From Microvirga makkahensis (GTDB lineage: Bacteria > Pseudomonadota > Alphaproteobacteria > Rhizobiales > Beijerinckiaceae): a stretch of 64,000 bases of DNA. Positions 44,013-52,340 of the stretch are shown one piece after another. The translations under genes and the position numbers were made by a program. The notes under the pieces are model-generated. The model searched no databases. It saw nothing but the letters and a program-made list of their open reading frames with translations, and was not told the origin of the DNA. Every line of letters starts with the position of its first letter. Positions within the stretch are counted from its first letter, which is position 1. The stretch covers positions 124,001 through 188,000 of the forward strand of contig NZ_WURB01000007.1 of NCBI RefSeq assembly GCF_009830105.1, read 5' to 3'.

Positions 44013-44190
44013 GATCAGCCTCCCTGAGTTCCATCCGCCGGAGAATGGCTACAAGCGGGTCCGGGATCGGCGCATCGAGCACGTCACAGTAGGTCTCGGC
44101 GAAGGCCCGTGCGATCATGAAGGTGGCGACATCCGGATGAAGGTCGTTGACATGCGGCAAGCGCACGTCGCCTGAGGCGTCGTGGGGCAT
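43993..44190 (-). CDS. Small NepR-like protein, 65 aa
   Basis: Starts MPHDASGDVRLPHVNDLHPD. The central FAETYCDVLDAPIPDPLVAI with LRRMELRE resembles the anti-sigma factor NepR of the alphaproteobacterial general stress response (pattern Y-x3-hydrophobic-x-E/A-P-h-P-D). AAGGAG lies eight bases before the ATG. Overlaps the response-regulator gene. The match is short and judged by eye, so an unrelated small protein is possible. Confidence 0.5.
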   Translation of the reverse strand: MPHDASGDVRLPHVNDLHPDVATFMIARAFAETYCDVLDAPIPDPLVAILRRMELREADHERSTA

Positions 44191-44379
44191 TGATGCTCTC
44201 CTTGGGCACCGGTGCGGGCTCATTGCGGCAGCGCGGACCGTCTGCGATTATCACAGGCTAGTGAGGGGAACCGCCGATCCGGCGACAGGTTTCAGCGTAG
44301 CGGCAGAAAGGTTGCAGACTCAGCGCCAGCCCCGCGCTTGGTTTGCTCCTGAAGGACACGATGACCCATACCGGTTAAG

Positions 44380-45587
44380 GTGTTCCGAGACCAAGGGAAC
44401 TCTTCAGACGTGCCCACCGACCTCAAGGCGGATCTTGCCGCCATCGACTGCATCCCAGCCGTGCCGACGATTCTGGAGATTGCCTGCCGCACCATCTGGA
44501 TGGGCTTTGCGGCCGTGGCACGGGTGACCGAGGACCGCTGGATCGCCTGCGCGGTACGCGACGACATCCAGTTCGGCCTTCAGCCCGGCGGCGAACTCAA
44601 GGTCGAAGCCACAATCTGTCACGAGATCCGGCAGGCCGGGAAAGAGGTGGTGATCGACCATGTGGCCGAGGATGAAACCTATTGCCGCCATCACACTCCA
44701 GCGATGTACGGCTTCCAGAGCTACATCTTGATGCCGATGGTTCTCGCGGATGGGTCCTTCTGGGACACCCTCTGTGCCATCGATCCCCGCCCGGCGCAGC
44801 TGAACAATCCTGAGGACCATCGGCATGGTCAAGCGGTTCGCCGAACTGATCGGCTTTCACCTGAACGCCGTCGAACGTCTGACGGTCAGTGAAACGAGCC
44901 TTCTTGACGAGCGCAAGACCTCCGAGTTGCGGGAGCAGTTCATTGCGGTGCTAGGGCACGATCTGCGAAATCCCCTCACCTCGAATCGAGGCGGGAGCAA
45001 AGATGCTCCTGGAGGAACCGCTCAGCCCTAAGGGGATGACGGTTGTTGGACTCGTTCAGAGCAGCGTGGGACGTATGGCCGAGCTGATCGACAATGTGCT
45101 CGATTTCGCTCATGGCCGCCTCGGAGGTGGCCTGACCCTGGAGCGGAACGCACACGTATCACTGGGAAAGGTGCTTGAGCAGGTCGTCGACGAGTTGCGG
45201 GCGGCATGGCCCGAGCGGCGAATCGAAACGCAGTTGGCCGTCACCAAGACTGTAAACTGTGACCGGGCCCGCATGGCACAACTGCTCTCGAACCTGGTGG
45301 CCAATGCCCTCACCCATGGCGCGAGTGAAGAGCCTATCCTGGCAGGAGCCTCCACCCTGGACGGCAGCTTCGAGCTCTCGGTCCCCAACCAGGGTGAGCC
45401 GATCCCCCGATCCACCTTGGAGCGCCTGTTTCAGCCCTTCTTTCGTGTGGCGGCGCGCCCGAGCCAGCAAGGCCTCGGCTTGGGCCTCTACATTGCCCGT
45501 GGGATTGCCCGCGCTCACGGCGGTTCGCTCAATGTGTGCTCAGATCAGGAAGCGACCCATTTCACCTTCCTCATGCCGCTCGCCTGA
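44380..45587 (+). pseudogene. GAF-domain histidine kinase, broken by two single-base insertions
   Basis: Three frames in succession give one kinase of about 400 aa. Frame 1 from GTG 44380 (or 44410): GAF domain with VPTILEIACRTIWMGFAAVA, RVTEDRWIACAVRDDIQFGL and DHVAEDETYCRHHTPAMYGF. Frame 2 from about 44815: GMVKRFAELIGFHLNAVERL and the phospho-His box VLGHDLRNPL. Frame 3 from about 44985: RIEAGAKMLLEEP, N-box LLSNLVANAL and G-box GLGLGLYIARGIA. Removing one G at 44814/44815 and one A at 44984/44985 restores a continuous kinase. Either a young pseudogene or two base-calling errors. Divergent from the regulator genes at 43.6-44.2 kb. Confidence 0.75.
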
Positions 45588-45947
45588 GCCACCTGAGATT
45601 GTCGCGGCCTAGCCATGATCGGCGCAGTAGGAGAAGGTCGGCAATGCAATGCGTCAGGCCGCGAAATTCTCCGGTCTTGAAAAAGGTCTGAATACCGGGT
45701 GATCACTGCCCCCAAGCTTACGGCTCAGGAGTGCCAGACGCTGACGCAGCTCATATGGCTATAGCACTCACAGGTGACGCAGGTGGCTCGGGAGAAGGCC
45801 GAGCGGCAGGGCTGTCGCAGACCCTGGCACTCAAGCCCGCCGACACTACAATAATTCAGGTCCAATAACATCCAGACGAGACCGGTCGAATTCACACCGC
45901 ATGATCTGCCGGCCTATTTGGCACAGATTATCCCGGAGGTAGCGACT
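45588..45947. other. Intergenic stretch, no supported gene
   Basis: 360 bases between the kinase and the hemolysin III-like gene. No domain, stem or repeat recognised; a promoter for the following gene is expected. Confidence 0.3.
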
Positions 45948-46592
45948 TTGAAATGGGACTATGACATGAAGGAGATCATCGCCGATGGCATCGTGCATGT
46001 TGTCGGCGTGACAGCCGGGGTTGTCTCTGTCGCTGCACTGCTCGTTGTGGCGGCTCCCGCCGTCGGGGCGTGGGAGTTCACATCCCTTCTCATCTATGGC
46101 ATCGGTCTTCTGGCGGTGCTGACCGTTTCGGCGCTCTATAACCTTTGGCCGGTCTCGCCCATCAAATGGATGCTGCGGCGGTTCGACCATTCGGCCATTT
46201 ACCTCCTGATTGCTGGAACCTACACACCATTCATCACTCAGATGAAGGCAAGCGCCGAGTCCCTGGTGCTGCTAGTCGGTGTGTGGCTCACCTCCGTTGT
46301 CGGGATCGCACTCAAGCTCCGCTTCCCCGGCCGTTTCGACCGCCTTTCGATCCTGCTGTACCTGCTCCTGAGTTGGAGTGGCGTCATGGCTTACGAATCT
46401 GTATTCGGCACTCTTCCTACCTCCACGCTTTGGCTTCTTGCCGCCGGGGGCATTCTCTACACGACCGGCGTGGTATTTCATCTTTACGAGAGCCTGCGCT
46501 TTCAAAATGCAATCTGGCACAGCTTCGTCCTTGTCGCGGCCGGCTGCCACTATGGCGCCGTGCTTGACTGCCTGGTGCTTGCACGGGCCTGA
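45948..46592 (+). CDS. Hemolysin III/PAQR family membrane protein
   Basis: A 214-aa seven-helix protein of the Hly-III (YqfA) family. Features: ADGIVHVVGVTAG with the first His, SALYNLWP...FDHSAIYLLIAGTYTPF with the conserved Asp-His, and the C-terminal AIWHSFVLVAAGCHYGAVL with two His. These residues bind zinc in the PAQR superfamily. The TTG at 45948 follows GGAGG at eight bases and gives a family-like N-terminus; ATG 45966 is an alternative without ribosome site. Role is probably membrane homeostasis; true haemolytic activity is unproven for most members. Confidence 0.88.
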   Translation: MKWDYDMKEIIADGIVHVVGVTAGVVSVAALLVVAAPAVGAWEFTSLLIYGIGLLAVLTVSALYNLWPVSPIKWMLRRFDHSAIYLLIAGTYTPFITQMKASAESLVLLVGVWLTSVVGIALKLRFPGRFDRLSILLYLLLSWSGVMAYESVFGTLPTSTLWLLAAGGILYTTGVVFHLYESLRFQNAIWHSFVLVAAGCHYGAVLDCLVLARA

Positions 46593-47322
46593 CGTGCCGC
46601 ATCCCCGAGCGCGGGCCAATCTCCTCATGGGCTCCTACCAGGCACTGCGCAGCCCTGGGAAAGCGTACGTCTACTCTTATTGCTCGGTGAAGAAAGTGAG
46701 TACGACCTTGCCCTTCTCTCTGAGGAGGCACACGAGTCGGTTCGGCTTGTCGCCTTTCTCGTGTTGGAGTTAAGCTTCGCCCATGACCACCATCCGGATC
46801 GGCATATTCTCAGCCCGGGTGTCTGCCTTCGAAATCGCCAGCGACTCCGTATCGAAGGTCAGGGGCTCAAGAGACCGCGATCGCTCCTTGAGGGCCGCCA
46901 GGCCCGACGGGCGACACGCTTCGACCTCGGCAGGCACTTGAACATCAGAGGAAGTGCGCTCCGACTGGTATGCGATCACCGTGAGACCTTCGCGAGGGTC
47001 CCGAGGCATGAACAACCGGAAGGTCGGCAGGGCTTTGAGCGCTCCATGAGCAAGCTCGCAGCCATCCCGCCCACCCGGATCAATGTCCGTGAACAGGACA
47101 TCGGTCACAGGGCAGCCCGCAGATCCGCCGATGCGCTGCGGCAAATCCGAAGGATCACGCCGCTTCTGCCCTGTCCGCAAACATTTCGATCAACGATCCC
47201 GCTCTCTACCTCAGCCTCGGAGGATCGTTTCCGGCGGCCGTGGAAGAGGGCACATCCCTTGAACCGACGAGACGGCGCAACCCGCCACACCAGGCTCCGC
47301 GGGCGGTAACGGTTCATTCTGA
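46593..47322. other. Poorly coding region with a possible receiver-domain remnant
   Basis: A minus-strand frame at 46770-47180 includes VTDVLFTDIDPGGRDGCELA, which resembles the phosphorylation segment of a response regulator, and ends with a protein-like LTFDTESLAISKADTRAENM. The parts do not join into a known domain, and no ribosome site is visible. The opposite frame at 46680-47309 is Arg-rich and unlikely. Best read as decayed signalling DNA. Confidence 0.35.
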
Positions 47323-48435
47323 TCAGAATGCCCACATCCGGCTGGATCGCTGCGCTGTGCCATCTATCGCGTCTGCGACGGCGTCCGGGGCCAAGTGATG
47401 AATCATGTGGCCGAGGCCCGGGAGAGCAATGAACGCGCTGTGCGGCAGCTCCCGATGCAGCCGTGCGGACTGGCGGTCCACGTCGGAGACCTTATCATCG
47501 GCGCCCGTGATAAGGGTGACGGGCACCGCCAAGTCTCGATAATGCTGCTCCAGATCCATCACAGAAGGCGTCATGAGTGCGGCATCCTCAGCCGACGCGC
47601 GAAGCTGCAAAGGCCGCAGCATCAGCGCCTTCGGGAACTCGCGCTCGAAGCGCTCCGGTACCGGGGCGGGTTGGAACATGTGTTTGATCATGCCAGGGAG
47701 AATTGCCCTCGCTACCAGCGGGGAGACAGTGTGGCGCATGATATCCCCGACCAGGGGAATGGCCGGCGGCGAGAGCAGGAACGTGTCCGCCCGCAGAGTC
47801 GGATAGTAGTATCCTGAACCAAGGACGAGGCCGCGCACAAGCGATGGAGCCTCGAGGGTGAGAGCCACGGCCACCAGAGTGCCCCAGGAGTGCCCATACA
47901 CCAGGGCCCTCTCGACCCGCAGTTGCGTCAAGGCATTCCGGAACAGCCGGGCATGAGCCCGTGGGGTCCAAAGGTGACGCGGCCTCGCACTGTAGCCATA
48001 GCCAGGACGGTCGATGACGATCACGCGGTAGCGGTCCGCCAGCCGGTCCACGAGGCCGCTGACGGTGAAGTCCTGGATCATGGTGCCGTTGCCGTGGATC
48101 AGCACCAGGGACTCGCCTTGGCCTCGCTCCATGTAGTGCAGACGCACGCCATCCACGTCGAGGAAGCGGCCGACAGGCGGATACCGGCGCTCTGCCTCCT
48201 GGGCTTGCTTGCGGTTATATAGAGCCGCGGCAGCGAGGCCCGCGGCCGTGCCGGCAACAGCGGGCACGAGCCATTGACGCGCCCCGGAGCGGTCAGGTCT
48301 GTCAGTTTCCCAAGGCTGAATAGAATTTTGGTCGTGATCCACCCTGTCAGGATGACCCGGCTTGACGCTGCCGGTTCCCACGACTCCGCCTCCGGGGAGT
48401 GACTTCAAGGTGGCCTCGCTTGCCGGGTCGCGCAT
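47323..48435 (-). CDS. Alpha/beta-fold hydrolase with N-terminal membrane anchor
   Basis: A 370-aa protein. After a polar N-terminus, WLVPAVAGTAAGLAAAALYN (about residues 55-75) can anchor it, followed by the hydrolase core: LVLIHGNGTMIQDF oxyanion loop, nucleophile Ser in VYGHSWGTLVAVAL, Asp in ITGADDKVSDV and His in PGLGHMIHHL. ATG 48435 has GGAG seven bases before it. An upstream frame reaches 48552. Substrate unknown; related enzymes include haloperoxidase-like and lipase-like hydrolases. Confidence 0.8.
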   Translation of the reverse strand: MRDPASEATLKSLPGGGVVGTGSVKPGHPDRVDHDQNSIQPWETDRPDRSGARQWLVPAVAGTAAGLAAAALYNRKQAQEAERRYPPVGRFLDVDGVRLHYMERGQGESLVLIHGNGTMIQDFTVSGLVDRLADRYRVIVIDRPGYGYSARPRHLWTPRAHARLFRNALTQLRVERALVYGHSWGTLVAVALTLEAPSLVRGLVLGSGYYYPTLRADTFLLSPPAIPLVGDIMRHTVSPLVARAILPGMIKHMFQPAPVPERFEREFPKALMLRPLQLRASAEDAALMTPSVMDLEQHYRDLAVPVTLITGADDKVSDVDRQSARLHRELPHSAFIALPGLGHMIHHLAPDAVADAIDGTAQRSSRMWAF

Positions 48436-48624
48436 GCAGCTTCTCCGTTCAGATCCCAAAGCGGACAACGCCGGAGATCCCAGCGGGTTGCTGCATCGCA
48501 CAAGGCCGATTGCCGCTGTCAGGCGGCGCTTGGTCATGCTGAGGAGCCCCATCCGCAGCGATTTTTCCCTGACGAGACCGGAGAGCTGAAGGCTTTACAT
48601 GAAATTTCGACTTCAGGACCGGAC

Positions 48625-48724
48625 CGAGAGCATCAGACCTGAGCCTGGACGCACTTTGGGGATCCAATCCGATGCGCCACTCTTTGAAGAGCGCATCGTG
48701 CGAAAAACCGGATCCGCTTTTCAC
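48625..48724. repeat. Dispersed intergenic repeat, copy C
   Basis: GAGAGCATCAGACC at the left, AATCCGATGCGCCACTCTTT followed by GAAGAGCGCATCGT at 48667-48699, and GCGAAAAACCGGATCCGCTT at the right. The first half matches copies A and B, the second half matches copy A. Confidence 0.6.
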
Positions 48725-49240
48725 TGACGCGGCCCTCTGGGCCCGCAGCATGCGGCTAGCAGGAATGGTCGTGCTCGAGTTCTTCAGCCGTGTGCCCTGT
48801 ACGGGATCATCAGCTTGATCGGGGCTTTCTGTCCGCGAGAGATCGAACGCCGCAAGCCGGGGCGCACTGCGAACTCCGCCCTGGAACTCGAACTGTTTCT
48901 CCTTATGTCGGCCGGCAAATATTCAATCGAGCTAATTCTCCATGAACTCACAACTCTTCTGGGACAGACCAAGGATCCTTTGCCTCATCAGCTCGGCGCA
49001 GATACCGCCTCAGATGATCCTGGACGCCCAGGCTGATGACCAGCCATGACCAAGTCAAGCGCAGGCTCTCGGCGAAAAGGGAAAAGGATTGCTGGGCATG
49101 CTGCGCTCCGCGGCAGACGGCGGGAGCGCAGGATATCTCTCAGCCGCTGGCATCTAGGACCACAGACCAGCAGCAAAATACCCATCCGTGACAACGACAC
49201 CCTGGCCTACCGTCCTATGTGGAGCGGGACTGGCTTCAGA

Positions 49241-49408
49241 TCATTCCCCAGCGGGGTTTTGGTCCGGTGACGGAATATCGCGATCGCCATAGCCGCGCCG
49301 CCCGTCGAGCTTTACCTTCGGCGGTGCGGGGCGATCTTCAAGCAGCTTCACAGCTTTCCAGACCGAGCTCATGATTCTCCTGGCTAGGCTGTTATGGCTT
49401 CTGCTCAT
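49241..49408 (-). CDS. Possible small protein, 55 aa
   Basis: Begins MSRSHNSLARRIMSSVWKAV followed by KLLEDRPAPPKVKLDGRRGY and a Gly/Asp/Pro-rich tail. The composition of the C-terminal two thirds is protein-like. A weak GAAGCGAG is upstream. No family recognised and no neighbour to support it. Confidence 0.3.
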   Translation of the reverse strand: MSRSHNSLARRIMSSVWKAVKLLEDRPAPPKVKLDGRRGYGDRDIPSPDQNPAGE

Positions 49409-49684
49409 GAGTGACTCGCTTCCTGAGGCTATAGTCGCCTGACAGCACCGGCATTGTCCCGCCTGGCGGATTGCCCTGGAGTCAAAGACGTCCGAGTGAG
49501 CAAGCCGCACCACCCTCATCATCCCACTCCTCGAGATCGTCACGCTTGCTTGAGTGCTTCAGCACTTCGCCCATGAAGAATGGATATGCCAGACAGCAGG
49601 CATTTTGATGTCAGCGGAGTGAATCGCCGCTTTCTCTCGGACCGCGCTGCCGAGTCGCTTCTGCTTGGAAGTAAGTGTCTAGTA

Positions 49685-49921
49685 TCAGCACCCGGTGCAG
49701 ATACCCTTTGAGATCTCTCTCATCTTGCGATCCCGGGTGCGCTCCACGATTTCGGCCTTCTGCCGCACCTTGGCCGCAAGTGCCGCAGCCTCATCGGCCG
49801 AATACGATTGCAGTAGCGAGGCTTTCGGACTCGGCGCATCAGGTGCGATTTTGCCCTGGGCGGCGGCCGCCGACGTCAGCGCCAATACGGCAATCAGGGC
49901 CGCAACTGTCGTAACCCGCAT
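49685..49921 (-). CDS. Small exported hypothetical protein, 78 aa
   Basis: A clear signal peptide (RVTTVAALIAVLALTSAAAA, cleavage near AAAQ) precedes a 58-residue helical mature part, YSADEAAALAAKVRQKAEIV, with a C-terminal GICTGC. The two closing cysteines could bind a metal or form a disulphide. AGGAG lies seven bases before ATG 49921; the longer frame is not needed. Periplasmic; function unknown. Confidence 0.65.
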   Translation of the reverse strand: MRVTTVAALIAVLALTSAAAAQGKIAPDAPSPKASLLQSYSADEAAALAAKVRQKAEIVERTRDRKMREISKGICTGC

Positions 49922-50102
49922 GGGAGAACTCCTCAGGGAGCGTATCGACGGCTCCAAGCCCCAGATAAAGTACATATAGGGGCGCCACCTGTGATCTTAA
50001 GCCCTCCGGACGTCGGTTTGAGGCAACTTTGGGAGCCCTCCTCAATTAGCCACTATCGTGGCCGAGAGTTCACCCCGAGCTCGGATCAGAGAAAGGCCGT
50101 CC

Positions 50103-50678
50103 ATGCTCGTCTGTGCACCTCTCCTTGTCGCCACACTCTACCTAACCGGCGCGGCTCACGCCCAGAGCACGCCGCCCGCATCCGGTGCGCCTCAGTTCAT
50201 CACGATTGGCAACAATGCCATCCTGAGTTCACGGCTGATCGGGTTGAACGTTCAAACCGGCAGTGGCGAGGGCATGGGCAAGATCGAAGACATCGTATTC
50301 GAGGGCGGCGAGATCATGGGGATCGTCTTGTCGGTCGGGGATGTCCTGGGGAGCGGCCCACGTTACGTGGCCGTGGATCCATCCGCGGTCTCGATTCGCT
50401 ACGTGGAAACTGATCATAAGTGGCAGGCGGTCATGAACGGCAATCGGGCACAGCTCCGGAATTCCGCTACGAAGGCAAGTGGAAGCGATCATCTTTCCCA
50501 GCGTGCCTCTTGGCCTACAGATTCATTCAGAAGGGCAGGATTCGTACAATGTTCATCATCGAGTTCTTTCGGGTTCGCAAAACAGACGGTGCACATGCCA
50601 TCCTGGATCGCGTGGAACATGACACGTTCGAGCTGGACGATGCCAAGGTCAGGGCACAATCGCTCTTTGACACATTGA
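50103..50678 (+). pseudogene. Exported PRC-barrel domain protein with a shifted C-terminus
   Basis: Signal peptide LVCAPLLVATLYLTGAAHAQ, then a PRC-barrel: SSRLIGLNVQTGSGEGMGKI, EDIVFEGGEIMGIVLSVGDV, RYVAVDPSAVSI. Relatives end soon after with a motif like L-x-x-A-P-E-F-x-Y. Here the frame reads MNGNRAQLRNSATKASG and continues for about 60 unlikely residues, whereas the expected end APEFRYEGKWKR is encoded in the next frame at about 50450-50485. AAAGG precedes ATG 50103. A small deletion near 50450-50460 explains it. The N-terminal 130 residues would still form a barrel. Confidence 0.65.
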
Positions 50679-50767
50679 ACATGCCGCAAAAGCCCGATGC
50701 CCTACGGATCATGGATCACAAGGGCGAGGAGGTTTTTCTCTGGAGCCCGGAGCACCACACGAGATGA
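50549..50767 (+). CDS. Small conserved hypothetical protein, 72 aa
   Basis: MFIIEFFRVRKTDGAHAILD, then AQSLFDTLNMPQKPDALRIM and DHKGEEVFLWSPEHHTR. AGGA lies eight bases upstream. The alternating hydrophobic pattern fits a small alpha/beta protein. It overlaps the shifted tail of the PRC-barrel frame, supporting the view that the PRC gene should end earlier, before 50500. Function unknown. Confidence 0.65.
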   Translation: MFIIEFFRVRKTDGAHAILDRVEHDTFELDDAKVRAQSLFDTLNMPQKPDALRIMDHKGEEVFLWSPEHHTR

Positions 50768-50873
50768 AGGAGCTCCCACGTATGTCGGCGTACTAGCAGC
50801 TACCGGGACTTGAAGGCGAAACGCCCTCATCAAATACCTGCACAGCTCGAAAGCGTTCTATCGGAGGACAGAG

Positions 50874-51332
50874 ATGGACAAAGTCCACTATGAAGTCGTG
50901 GAGCACGATGGCGGGTGGGCCTACAGGGTCGGAGACGTGTTCTCAGAACGCTATGCCAGCCGCGATGAAGCCCGCCGGGCTGCCGAACGGGCTGCCGGCG
51001 AACAGAGACGGCCCGGCGAAACTGAAGACATCGAGTACCAAGATGAGGCGGGCAACTGGCACGAGGAAGTCTCTCAGGGGAAAGACCGGCCCGAGCCGGA
51101 GCCTGGAGGCGGGCAGCGGCTCCAGGCTCCGGCCCCGATGGGTGAGCACCACGGGCCCGTCGTTGCCGAGGCCGACGGAGCGCATAAGGGTGGCGAACCG
51201 GCCGGTCAGGGTGCTCACCTCATTGATTGCGGCGCCACGCTCGGTCTACATGCCCCGCGCCTTCTTGCAGTCGAGCTGAACCGCCCCGTTGATGTGCGTG
51301 CCGTCGACGAAACTGCTGACCTCGACCTGTAG
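50874..51332 (+). CDS. DUF2188-like small protein with an atypical C-terminal extension
   Basis: The first 75 residues, VHYEVVEHDGGWAYRVGDVF followed by SERYASRDEARRAAERAAGE and NWHEEVSQGKDRPEPE, resemble DUF2188, a small stand-alone domain. From about 51100 the sequence is Gly/Pro/His-rich and opposite to a minus-strand frame of better quality, so the real protein may originally have ended near here. GAGGACAGAG precedes the ATG. Function of DUF2188 unknown. Confidence 0.5.
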   Translation: MDKVHYEVVEHDGGWAYRVGDVFSERYASRDEARRAAERAAGEQRRPGETEDIEYQDEAGNWHEEVSQGKDRPEPEPGGGQRLQAPAPMGEHHGPVVAEADGAHKGGEPAGQGAHLIDCGATLGLHAPRLLAVELNRPVDVRAVDETADLDL

Positions 51333-51380
51333 CGCCAGCGAGAAGGGCCGGGCGGAACCACCAACGACATGACCATCTTC
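51246..51380 (-). pseudogene. Fragment of an unidentified gene
   Basis: The minus strand reads VEDGHVVGGSARPFSLALQV then EVSSFVDGTHINGAVQLDCK, ending KKARGM and TAG. It is coherent and protein-like but has no start and is preceded by poor sequence. I cannot name the family. It overlaps the C-terminal extension of the DUF2188-like frame on the other strand, suggesting a junction of unrelated DNA here. The 320 bases from 51333 to 51653 hold nothing else. Confidence 0.3.
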
Positions 51381-51653
51381 GACACGGCTTGGCCTGCTCG
51401 CTCGCGGCCGGAGCGCTGTTGCAGGCCTTCGGCTCGCAGGTGATCAACATGCTGCTGCCATGGCTTGCCCTTGCGGCTCTCGACCGCTGATCATCTGCGG
51501 CCGCCGCCCAACGCACGGGATGACCTCGCTTGATGCCGATCATGCATAGACGCTCTGCATGGGAGCCGTCCACGAGAGCTGCATCCATCGGGCTGGCGAC
51601 CCCTCACGGTGCACATTGCTTCGTCACCCTCCCCTTACCGGCTTGAGCGGGGT

Positions 51654-52340
51654 TCAGCCTGTCCCCTGCCCCCGCGCAGAGGACACCCGGTAAACGGCCA
51701 ATCCAAGAGCCCCAAGAGTGGCCACAGGCATGACCCAGAAATCCGGTGGAGCCATGGTCCAAAGGGTTGCTCCGCTGATCGCACACCAGATCAGCGGAAT
51801 GATCATGAGGCTCGATCTCGGCCGCTTGTCCACGGTGAGCAGGACGCCGAGCGTGGCAAGTGCGGTGGGATCAGGCGTGACGCCAAAGATCTCGGCCTGC
51901 GTCCAGCTGCGACCAACAAGCGGACCAATCAACGGATGCACCACCAGCGCGAACAGAACCAGCCCCATTCCGGTCCGGCCGGTCCAATGGCTGTCCGGCT
52001 GGAATGCGAGCCGGTCTCGAACGACGCCTGCCCAGGTCAGCAGCAGCGCCTCAACGACGAAGGCGACGGCGAAATACCGCGCCGCCCAGTTGATCGTGTC
52101 GAAATGCTCCACAAGGTAGGCCCATGCTGTCCAAAGCCAGCCGGCCGCAAGGATCGTCGCGACCACCGCACCTTGCCAGGCGCCAGGCCGATGCAGCCGC
52201 CACAGGACAACGAGACCGGACAGAAGCGCCAGGATTTGCGCTGGCCAGATCGCCCGGTTGTAGAGCTCGAAGAGACGATAATAGGTGCGGGCCGAGAACA
52301 GCAGGAAATCCGATGGAGTGTAGGACAGCCAGTCCCCCAT
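51654..52340 (-). CDS. DUF6064-like multi-span membrane protein
   Basis: A 228-aa protein beginning MGDWLSYTPSDFLLFSARTY with YRLFELYNRAIWPAQ, which I recall as the DUF6064 signature, and about six helices (LALLSGLVVLWRL, AVVATILAAGWLWTAWAYL, FAVAFVVEALLLTWAGVV, MGLVLFALVVHPLIGPLVG, SLMIIPLIWCAISGATLW, VMPVATLGALGLAVY). The start overlaps the aldo/keto reductase stop (TGATG), indicating translational coupling. Function unknown. Confidence 0.72.
   Translation of the reverse strand: MGDWLSYTPSDFLLFSARTYYRLFELYNRAIWPAQILALLSGLVVLWRLHRPGAWQGAVVATILAAGWLWTAWAYLVEHFDTINWAARYFAVAFVVEALLLTWAGVVRDRLAFQPDSHWTGRTGMGLVLFALVVHPLIGPLVGRSWTQAEIFGVTPDPTALATLGVLLTVDKRPRSSLMIIPLIWCAISGATLWTMAPPDFWVMPVATLGALGLAVYRVSSARGQGTG

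Larger units (their letters stand above)
48436..49684. other. Long intergenic stretch with one repeat copy and one possible small gene
   Basis: About 1.25 kb. It contains dispersed repeat copy C (48625-48724) and a possible 55-aa minus-strand frame at 49241-49408. The remainder shows no supported gene on either strand. Confidence 0.4.

Noticed and set aside
46680-47309. Plus-strand frame of 209 aa
   Set aside because: Overlaps the hemolysin III-side intergenic DNA and is Arg-rich without a domain; the minus strand holds better though decayed coding signals.
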